From an uncultured Clostridia bacterium (lineage in GTDB: Bacteria > Bacillota > Clostridia > TANB77 > CAG-508), in NCBI GenBank assembly GCA_934162925.1, contig CAKPJR010000053.1, positions 1 to 7,574 on the forward strand: 7,574 nt of DNA, given 5' to 3'. A program made the position numbers and the translations under genes. This document shows, one piece after another, positions 1 through 4,043 of the stretch (the first letter of the stretch is position 1; the number at the start of each line of letters is the position of its first letter). The notes under the pieces were generated by a model that saw only the letters and a program-made list of their open reading frames with translations, was not told the origin of the DNA and made no database searches.

Positions 1-55
1 CCCTTAATACTATATAAGAGCTACATATTTATATGTACAAAATATGTGCCATATA

Positions 56-85
56 ATAATATCACAGGTAAATGTGGCTTGTCAA
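56..85 (-). promoter_or_regulatory. candidate leftward promoter
   Basis: On the minus strand a TTGACA box (80-85) is followed after 18 bases by TATTAT (56-61). It would drive a gene beyond the left edge of the window or a short transcript. The -35 box is perfect and the -10 box has one mismatch. No gene is visible downstream, so this is a sequence match only. Bases 1-55 hold nothing else I can recognise. Confidence 0.35.
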
Positions 86-104
86 CAATTTGTAAAAATT
101 TTAT

Positions 105-950
105 TTAATTCTGTACATTTAATTTTACAATTTCATGCTCATTATCAGTAGATTCAGTAGAAACTTTGTATAGAGTTATTTCCGTTCCGTCTGAATTAAA
201 TTTCCATTTTACTTCCTGACTAAAAATTATGGAATCATTTGTTACTACTAATTCTCCATTTTTTATTAACTCTTCAACTTCTTCATTACTATAGTTCCAT
301 TCTAATTCCTCAATTATAAATTCTCCTGTGCTTTTTAATTGTACAGTCATTGAATTAATACTTAGTGCTTCATCTAATTTCCCGCCTTCTCCATAATAGT
401 TTCTATCATATTTTACAGAATCGCTTAGTCCCCTTTTTGTCCATGCATTGCCAATTGTTTCGCTGTATTCTTTTACTTCCGCAGTTGCTAAATCTATTTG
501 CCAAAGTGTATCTTTGCCTTTTACTACTAATTTTGTTTCTGTTGTTCTATCTGCATCTTTTTCAAAGTCTAAACTATTTTTTATTTTACTTGCTAATTCA
601 TCTGCATTACTTATTTTTCCTTCTGAAACATTGTAGCTTGCCACTGCTATTTCTATTAGTCTTTCTTTTTCTGATGCTTTTATAGTATTTATTGCAGCAT
701 TTTGTGCTGTATTAAATAATCCTCCATTTAAGGCTACTGTTATTGTTACTCCTACTAATATTAGCATTACAATTATTGTTATTATTAAAGCAATCAATGT
801 GATTCCATTGAAATTTGAGTGAACACTGTGAATCCAATGTTTTTTTGATTTGTTTCTTTTTGAAAATTCAGGACAGTCCCAAAAATTCTCAACACATTGA
901 TAATTTTTAGGGACAGTCCCTAGAATTTTCTCTTCTTTAAATTTTTCCAT
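105..950 (-). CDS. pilin-like protein with prepilin-type hydrophobic N-terminus
   Basis: A 281-residue protein. Residues 50-74 form a hydrophobic helix that begins right after Gly49 with the pattern ITLIALIITI, which resembles the cleavage site and N-terminal helix of type IV prepilins and pseudopilins. Position +5 is Ala instead of the usual Glu, as in many clostridial proteins of this kind. The rest (about 75-281) is a soluble, acidic domain that I do not recognise. Membrane or surface location is inferred. The leader before the processing site is very long (49 residues), and about 21 of these residues are encoded by a palindromic repeat (865-927) inserted in frame. The start at 950 is preferred: AGGGTGG lies eight bases upstream of this ATG. 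The in-frame GTG at 962 overlaps that ribosome-binding site and would add four residues. No pilus assembly genes are nearby, so the role is open. Confidence 0.7.
   Translation of the reverse strand: MEKFKEEKILGTVPKNYQCVENFWDCPEFSKRNKSKKHWIHSVHSNFNGITLIALIITIIVMLILVGVTITVALNGGLFNTAQNAAINTIKASEKERLIEIAVASYNVSEGKISNADELASKIKNSLDFEKDADRTTETKLVVKGKDTLWQIDLATAEVKEYSETIGNAWTKRGLSDSVKYDRNYYGEGGKLDEALSINSMTVQLKSTGEFIIEELEWNYSNEEVEELIKNGELVVTNDSIIFSQEVKWKFNSDGTEITLYKVSTESTDNEHEIVKLNVQN
865..927. repeat. palindromic GGACAGTCC repeat, copy 1, inside a gene
   Basis: The unit starts with AATTC and ends with GAATT. Inside these are GGACAGTCCC (871-880) and GGGACAGTCCC (910-920), separated by complementary AAAAATT and AATTTTT segments, so the whole can fold as one long hairpin. 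Its 63 bases equal 21 codons, so it keeps the pilin-like reading frame open. Two relatives lie at 1434-1488 and 6480-6533. The form suggests a REP- or MITE-like non-autonomous element. No transposase is in the window. Confidence 0.75.
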
Positions 951-958
951 TTGTGTTT

Positions 959-965
959 CCACCCT
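959..965 (-). promoter_or_regulatory. ribosome-binding site deciding the pilin-like start
   Basis: AGGGTGG on the minus strand ends eight bases before the ATG at 950. It overlaps the alternative GTG start at 962, which therefore lacks its own binding site. This supports the shorter protein. Confidence 0.55.
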
Positions 966-1143
966 TTCATATTTTCTTTTGTTTATGAAAGGATGTTATC
1001 ATACAACATTTTATTTTTTAACAGTTTTTATGTTTATTTGTAATTATATATTTTTGTAAAAAGCGCACTTATAAGATTGTATTTTCTTACAGATATTCTA
1101 TGTTAAACGGGTTATAAATTAAGCTTGCCTCTTTCTTTGTCGG
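966..1143. other. non-coding AT-rich stretch upstream of the pilin-like gene
   Basis: I see no open reading frame of interest and no promoter for the pilin-like gene that I would defend. There is only a short dyad, ATGTT (993-997) and AACAT (1005-1009), which could be an operator but is too short to claim. Confidence 0.4.
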
Positions 1144-1171
1144 ATTAATGAAAAATTTATTTTTCATTAAT
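1144..1171. repeat. AT-rich perfect hairpin
   Basis: ATTAATGAAAA (1144-1154) and TTTTCATTAAT (1161-1171) are exact reverse complements around a six-base loop. The stem is AT-only apart from one G-C pair, so it is weak as an intrinsic terminator. It directly abuts the larger palindrome at 1179-1284 and may belong to the same element. Confidence 0.5.
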
Positions 1172-1178
1172 TTGTTCA

Positions 1179-1284
1179 AAGATAACATTATTAATTTTTA
1201 CAAACAATGCGTCGACAGCCCTTTGAGGCGGGGGAATACCCGTGAGCTTGGAGACCATTGTTTTTAAAATTAATATGTTATCTT
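1179..1284. repeat. long imperfect palindrome with a GC-rich structured core
   Basis: The arms 1179-1209 and 1256-1284 pair over about 28 positions, with bulges at 1188 and 1195 and one mismatch (1201 with 1264). The outer ends are AAGATAACAT and ATGTTATCTT. The 46-base core between them has 29 G or C bases, against very AT-rich flanks. The core can extend the stem (GTC 1211-1213 with GAC 1253-1255) and form two small hairpins: GCC/GGC at 1218-1220 and 1227-1229, and GGG/CCC at 1230-1232 and 1239-1241. That gives a three-way junction. It could be a structured RNA, the folded end of a single-strand transposing element, or a MITE. I cannot assign it to a known class. Confidence 0.6.
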
Positions 1285-1295
1285 ATTTAATTAAC

Positions 1296-1368
1296 GTAGG
1301 GGCAGGCCCTGTGTCGCCCAACATTTGCAATTATTTTTTAATTCTTCGGGCGGGTACAGCGTCCCTAC
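1296..1368. repeat. GTAGGG...CCCTAC inverted-repeat unit
   Basis: GTAGGG (1296-1301) and CCCTAC (1363-1368) bound a GC-rich, imperfectly self-complementary unit with an AT-rich centre; inner GTCGCCC and CGGGCGG segments can partly pair. The same GTAGGGGC/CCCTAC edge occurs in the 23-base palindromes at 1395-1417 and 6425-6447, so these probably belong to one repeat family. Confidence 0.5.
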
Positions 1369-1394
1369 AACGTTTGCAACATATTTGGCATTTT

Positions 1395-1417
1395 GGGCGT
1401 ATGCAATACGCCCCTAC
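1395..1417. repeat. 23-base palindromic repeat, copy 1
   Basis: GGGCGTAT (1395-1402) and ATACGCCC (1406-1413) pair around the loop GCA, followed by CTAC. The full 23 bases match 6425-6447 exactly in reverse complement. In both places a GGACAGTCC-family hairpin begins 16 to 32 bases further right. Confidence 0.75.
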
Positions 1418-1433
1418 ATTATTCAAATTCTAA

Positions 1434-1488
1434 AATTCAAGACGTTCCTCTTTTGTTATTAAACAAAAGAGGAACTGTCTCTAGAATT
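1434..1488. repeat. hairpin repeat, diverged copy 2 of the GGACAGTCC family
   Basis: It keeps the AATTC and CTAGAATT edges and the CCTCTTTTGT/ACAAAAGAGG inner stem. The GGACAGTCC motif has decayed (GACGTTCC on the left, GGAACTGTC on the right). The stem 1444-1457 with 1462-1475 is a perfect 14 base pairs with a four-base loop. Its right end (1481-1488) overlaps the last codons and supplies the stop codon of the 1481-1999 gene. On the minus strand it lies immediately after that stop and could act as a transcript-end hairpin. Confidence 0.7.
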
Positions 1489-1999
1489 TTGTTTGCACAA
1501 TACTATTTATTACCCCTAGATATTTTCCTATATTAAATTCTTCTAAATTATTCAGCTTTTTATGAATATAATTATTGTTTTCAAAATCAATTTTCCATTC
1601 TGTAATTGTATATATTGTTTGCTCATCTTTATCCAAACTTGCTTCTAGTGTAAAATATCGTGGAATTTGCTCTGTTATTAATACACTAGAACACAATACT
1701 TGTTTTGATTTTTCTTTTGTTTTAGGGAATATAAAATTAAATGCTTTCATTCCATTATCTAAAATAGTATATGAAATGTTAAAATCACTTGGCATTACTT
1801 TTCTTTCTAGATCTATTATGTCTATATCATCTGTATATTCGAGTTCTATCTTTGTTTCATTCCACAATTTACAAAAATATTCCTTTAATATTTCTGGTCC
1901 TTTTTGCAGTAATATGTTAAATTTTTCCCACTCTTCAAATATTAAGTCTCTAATTGCTTCACTTGCGCAAAAATAATTCATACTAAAATTTTCTTTCAT
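1481..1999 (-). CDS. hypothetical protein, 172 residues, unrecognised
   Basis: I do not recognise this protein. It has no signal peptide, no long hydrophobic segment and no cysteine cluster that looks like a metal site. The sequence is rich in Glu, Lys, Asn and Ile and reads like a small soluble cytoplasmic alpha/beta protein. The start is well supported: GGAG lies eight bases before the ATG at 1999. The stop TAG (1481-1483) and the final Lys-Phe codons lie in the right arm of a palindromic repeat (1434-1488), so the native C-terminus may have been changed when the repeat arrived. It is read in the same direction as the L,D-transpeptidase upstream, with a gap of about 100 bases that has a possible promoter of its own, so they need not be co-transcribed. 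Confidence 0.7.
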   Translation of the reverse strand: MKENFSMNYFCASEAIRDLIFEEWEKFNILLQKGPEILKEYFCKLWNETKIELEYTDDIDIIDLERKVMPSDFNISYTILDNGMKAFNFIFPKTKEKSKQVLCSSVLITEQIPRYFTLEASLDKDEQTIYTITEWKIDFENNNYIHKKLNNLEEFNIGKYLGVINSIVQTKF

Positions 2000-2057
2000 G
2001 TTTGTTTCTCCAATCTTTTGTATTTTTTGTATTTTTATAATAACATAGCAGTTTATT

Positions 2058-2086
2058 TATATAATAAGCAAAATGTAAATTGGTAA
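2058..2086 (-). promoter_or_regulatory. weak candidate promoter for the 172-residue gene
   Basis: TTACCA (2081-2086) and TATATA (2058-2063) are 17 bases apart on the minus strand, about 60 bases before the start codon at 1999. Each box matches the consensus at four of six positions. In such AT-rich DNA this is weak evidence. Confidence 0.25.
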
Positions 2087-2102
2087 GTATTAATATACAT
2101 AA

Positions 2103-2813
2103 TTAGTCTATTTCTTCAAATCCCATTTGCTTTTGTAATTCTATATCTATTACTTTTCTTAAATATAATTTGTTTGCTTTGCAATACTTTTGCACAGCTT
2201 TTTCTGTTTCTATCCCAAACTTTCCATTTGGATTCCCAGAAAAAAAGCCTAATTCTTTTAGTTTCTTTTGAATTTCCATTACGTCTGCACCATACATTCC
2301 AGATTTTAAATCTCTAAATCCTCTACCAAAGGCTCCATACACACCATCCACAATAGTGACTCTAGTTCCTATTGGGATTATTTTATATAGTTCTGCTACA
2401 TCATTATTGTCCATTCTTATACAACCATGAGAGCTTGACCAGCCTAAAGAATATGGATCCAGGGTTCCGTGTATTCCAAATTTTCCCCAAGGTACATTAA
2501 GCCCCATCCAGCTCCCACCAAATCCTTCTCCCCATTTTGCTTTTGAAGTTATGGTCCATGTTCCAATAGGTGAAGGTGTTGACCATTTCCCTCCTGAGCA
2601 TTTATATTCTTTTGAAAGTATATCATTTTCAAATAAATACAACTTGGATTCTTCCACATCAACTAGTATTTTATATGTGCTTTTCGAATTAGATGAAGTC
2701 TCAATAGCTTTTTTCATACTAATTTTGTTGCTTAATATTGCAATTGTAATAGCAAATAATAATATTATTGCGGTTATTTTTAATATACTTTTCATGTTAT
2801 ATACTTTTATCAT
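2103..2813 (-). CDS. L,D-transpeptidase (YkuD domain) with C-terminal peptidoglycan-binding domain
   Basis: A cell-wall enzyme outside the membrane. L,D-transpeptidases form 3-3 cross-links or attach to the peptidoglycan stem peptide through an acyl-enzyme on cysteine. Residues about 9-28 are a hydrophobic signal or anchor. The YkuD domain covers about 46-156 and has the family signature: His115-Gly-Thr, then Ser128-His129-Gly130-Cys131 with Arg133, Cys131 being the expected nucleophile. A PG_binding_1-type repeat follows (about 169-215, with the pattern GADVMEIQKKLKELGFF). The order catalytic domain then binding domain is normal, and the length of 236 residues is complete. The start at 2813 has no clear ribosome-binding site; the Met at position 7 (2795) is an equally reasonable start and gives a typical signal peptide. 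The gene lies directly beyond the left inverted repeat of the toxin-antitoxin element, which may supply a -10 box for it. Confidence 0.92.
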   Translation of the reverse strand: MIKVYNMKSILKITAIILLFAITIAILSNKISMKKAIETSSNSKSTYKILVDVEESKLYLFENDILSKEYKCSGGKWSTPSPIGTWTITSKAKWGEGFGGSWMGLNVPWGKFGIHGTLDPYSLGWSSSHGCIRMDNNDVAELYKIIPIGTRVTIVDGVYGAFGRGFRDLKSGMYGADVMEIQKKLKELGFFSGNPNGKFGIETEKAVQKYCKANKLYLRKVIDIELQKQMGFEEID

Positions 2814-2838
2814 AATAAAATTATATTAGCCTTATATT

Positions 2839-2854
2839 AATAAATGCATAAATT
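2839..2854 (+). repeat. left inverted repeat of the toxin-antitoxin element
   Basis: AATAAATGCATAAATT, the exact reverse complement of 3426-3441 and identical to 7185-7200. It contains the palindrome ATGCAT. On the minus strand it overlaps a TATAAT (2852-2857) that points out of the element toward the L,D-transpeptidase gene. Confidence 0.75.
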
Positions 2855-2857
2855 ATA
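2852..2857 (-). promoter_or_regulatory. outward-facing TATAAT at the element edge
   Basis: A consensus -10 box on the minus strand about 39 bases before the L,D-transpeptidase start at 2813. It is kept in the short copy (7198-7203). No good -35 box lies 17 bases upstream, so this is only a hint of an outward promoter. Confidence 0.25.
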
Positions 2858-2884
2858 CCTTTGATTAATTATTAGTTTTGGAAA

Positions 2885-3187
2885 TTAATTTTTAATGATA
2901 TTTATTGAATTTAAAAGTTCCCTAGAATGGTGCATAACGTTTAAGATAAAAACGTTAGAATTAACTTTATACAAAATTCTATATGATTTGTATATTATCT
3001 CTCTTAAATATGTATTATTATATTCTGGTATTTTCCTTCCCATATATGGAAAAATTGATAAGTTTGCTACTTTTTTTACTATTTCTTCTATTGTTTTATC
3101 TGCATAATATATAGAATCTCTTGAAATATATTCTCTAATATGTTCTAAATCTTCTTTAGCATTTTGTTTTAACTCTATATTTGCCAA
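2885..3187 (-). CDS. RelE/ParE-superfamily toxin, ParE-like
   Basis: A 100-residue protein with the ParE/RelE pattern: an N-terminal helical hairpin (DLEHIREYISRDSIYYADKT), then a FPYMGRKIPEY segment, the YRILYKV strand and a final V-x-H-x-S-R-E-L. This order fits plasmid-addiction ParE-type toxins. In studied members these poison DNA gyrase, while RelE relatives cleave mRNA; the sequence alone does not settle the target. The only usable start in this frame is TTG at 3187, because a TAG lies six codons upstream. It therefore overlaps the end of the upstream gene by 32 bases, which suggests translational coupling. The last codons (Asn-Ile-Ile-Lys-Asn-stop) lie in the repeated edge and survive in the short copy near 7230-7244. 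The toxin follows its putative antitoxin in the usual order. Confidence 0.88.
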   Translation of the reverse strand: MANIELKQNAKEDLEHIREYISRDSIYYADKTIEEIVKKVANLSIFPYMGRKIPEYNNTYLREIIYKSYRILYKVNSNVFILNVMHHSRELLNSINIIKN

Positions 3188-3398
3188 TATTAAATTCTCT
3201 TTCTATTTCATCCATTGTATAAGTTCTTCCTATGTTTTGATCTATTTCTACTTCACCACACGCTACACAAATGTTTATAACATCTGCTCTTGATGCATTA
3301 GGATTATTTTTTATTTCATTTCTCATTTTATATAATTCTTTATATGGTAATTTTTTTAGCTCTTTTAGTTTTTTTATATTTTCTTCTACATATGTCAT
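3156..3398 (-). CDS. putative antitoxin partner of the ParE-like toxin
   Basis: An 80-residue protein that I do not recognise from a named antitoxin family. The assignment rests on place: it is the first gene of a two-gene unit, is driven by a consensus promoter and overlaps the toxin start by 32 bases. The N-terminal half is basic and helical (KKLKELKKLPYKELYKMRNE). The second half has ASRADVINIC and an acidic tail region (GEVEIDQ, TMDEIEREFNI) of the kind antitoxins often use to wrap the toxin. I see no clear ribbon-helix-helix, AbrB or Phd pattern. There are two Cys in INICVAC and a C-terminal Cys. The ATG at 3398 has a purine-rich AAAGGGTG about 10 bases upstream. It could also be a different small regulator, but the arrangement makes an antitoxin much more likely. 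Confidence 0.68.
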   Translation of the reverse strand: MTYVEENIKKLKELKKLPYKELYKMRNEIKNNPNASRADVINICVACGEVEIDQNIGRTYTMDEIEREFNIGKYRVKTKC

Positions 3399-3425
3399 AG
3401 TACCACACCCTTTACCTATTTTTTT

Positions 3426-3441
3426 AATTTATGCATTTATT
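3426..3441 (-). repeat. right inverted repeat of the toxin-antitoxin element
   Basis: AATTTATGCATTTATT, the exact reverse complement of 2839-2854; the short copy has 15 of 16 bases at 7245-7260. It lies just after the predicted transcription start of the toxin-antitoxin promoter, so it would be in the 5' leader and could double as an operator. Confidence 0.75.
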
Positions 3442-3448
3442 GTGTTTA

Positions 3449-3477
3449 ATTATACAGTAAAAGGAAAAAACTGTCAA
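3449..3477 (-). promoter_or_regulatory. perfect consensus promoter of the toxin-antitoxin pair
   Basis: On the minus strand TTGACA (3472-3477), exactly 17 bases, then TATAAT (3449-3454). Both boxes match the housekeeping sigma consensus at all positions and the spacing is ideal. It points at the antitoxin start 51 bases further on. The -35 box is part of one arm of the hairpin after nrdG. The short copy keeps TTGACA (7290-7295) but its -10 has become CATAAT (7267-7272). Confidence 0.8.
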
Positions 3478-3497
3478 TTGTTTTTTTGACAGTTTTT
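3466..3497. terminator. bidirectional hairpin terminator after nrdG
   Basis: CTGTCAA (3471-3477) and TTGACAG (3486-3492) form the stem, extended by A and T runs to about 12 pairs around an eight-base loop. For the minus strand it begins at the nrdG stop codon and ends in a T run, the form of an intrinsic terminator. It would also work in the other direction. A 35-base identical copy is at 7281-7315. Confidence 0.75.
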
Positions 3498-4026
3498 ATT
3501 CTTCTTTCCAATTTACAATTTTATTTTCTCTTAAACTTTTCTTTACGTCTATAATTCTTTGATTGCTAGATCCTTTAAATCTAAGTTTTGGATCTTTTAA
3601 TTCTTCTATAAATTTTCCATCTACTATGTAATCTATGTTCTCTAGCATTTCTTTTGTGGTTTTTCTACCCTCTTTTTTTATCATTTCTCCTATTATTTGA
3701 TTGTCAAATGTAAATCCAGTATAGCACCATATTTTTTTATTAGGATATTTTTCTTTTACTTTTTTTATGAGTGGTACTAAACCTTCTTGATTTGTTTTTT
3801 CAAATGGTTCTCCCCCTAAAAGGCTTAGTCCCGTTATATATTCTGGTTTTAAATCTTCTATTATTTCATTTTGTTCATCTTCAGTAAATTCTTTTCCATA
3901 GTTAAAATCCCAAGCTTCTCTATTAAAGCAATTTTTGCAGTGATGATTACATCCACTAACAAATAGAGAAACTCTTACTCCTGGTCCATTTGCTACATCG
4001 CATTTTTTTATTTTTGCATACTTCAT
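3496..4026 (-). CDS. nrdG: anaerobic ribonucleoside-triphosphate reductase activating protein
   Basis: A radical SAM enzyme that uses S-adenosylmethionine and a 4Fe-4S cluster to place the glycyl radical on NrdD. The cluster motif CxxxCxxC is at Cys26, Cys30 and Cys33 (CNHHCKNC), preceded by the family sequence NGPGVRVSLFVSGC and followed by LLGGEPF, the GGEP element that binds the SAM amino group. At 176 residues it is slightly longer than the shortest family members and complete. The start at 4026 is preferred over the ATG at 4035: AAGGA (4035-4039) is the only ribosome-binding site and overlaps that upstream ATG, leaving an eight-base gap to the ATG at 4026. It follows nrdD after 17 bases, in one operon, and ends in a strong hairpin terminator. 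Confidence 0.96.
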   Translation of the reverse strand: MKYAKIKKCDVANGPGVRVSLFVSGCNHHCKNCFNREAWDFNYGKEFTEDEQNEIIEDLKPEYITGLSLLGGEPFEKTNQEGLVPLIKKVKEKYPNKKIWCYTGFTFDNQIIGEMIKKEGRKTTKEMLENIDYIVDGKFIEELKDPKLRFKGSSNQRIIDVKKSLRENKIVNWKEE

Positions 4027-4034
4027 AAAAATCA

Positions 4035-4039
4035 TCCTT
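4035..4039 (-). promoter_or_regulatory. ribosome-binding site deciding the nrdG start
   Basis: AAGGA on the minus strand, directly before TGATTTTT and the ATG at 4026. The upstream ATG (4033-4035) overlaps it, so use of that start is unlikely. Confidence 0.6.
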
Positions 4040-4043
4040 TTTT

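Larger units (their letters stand above)
2839..3497 (-). mobile_element. inverted-repeat-bounded toxin-antitoxin element, full copy
   Basis: Perfect 16-base inverted repeats (2839-2854 and 3426-3441) enclose a toxin and a putative antitoxin gene. To the right, the promoter/terminator hairpin up to about 3497 also belongs to the repeated unit, because a second copy of the edges occurs in the same orientation at 7185-7317 with the middle missing. Identical stretches include 20 bases at 2871-2890 (matching 7216-7235), 12 bases at 2892-2903 (7237-7248) and 35 bases at 3463-3497 (7281-7315). No transposase is encoded, so movement would depend on enzymes supplied elsewhere. The exact outer limits are inferred from the two-copy comparison only. 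Confidence 0.65.

Noticed and set aside
1210..1255. Known riboswitch or ribozyme in the GC-rich core
   Set aside because: I compared it by eye with hammerhead, twister, group II domain V, THF, fluoride and guanidine motifs and found no match, so I left it unclassified.
1242..1433. Small plus-strand open frame of 63 codons
   Set aside because: It consists of the right part of a palindrome and two GTAGGG-type repeats; no ribosome-binding site and no protein-like pattern.
1575..1976. Plus-strand open frame of 133 codons
   Set aside because: It is the antisense shadow of the 172-residue gene, which has a good ribosome-binding site on the other strand.
2551..2829. Plus-strand open frame of 92 codons with a hydrophobic end
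   Set aside because: Antisense to the L,D-transpeptidase; the hydrophobic part mirrors its signal peptide codons.
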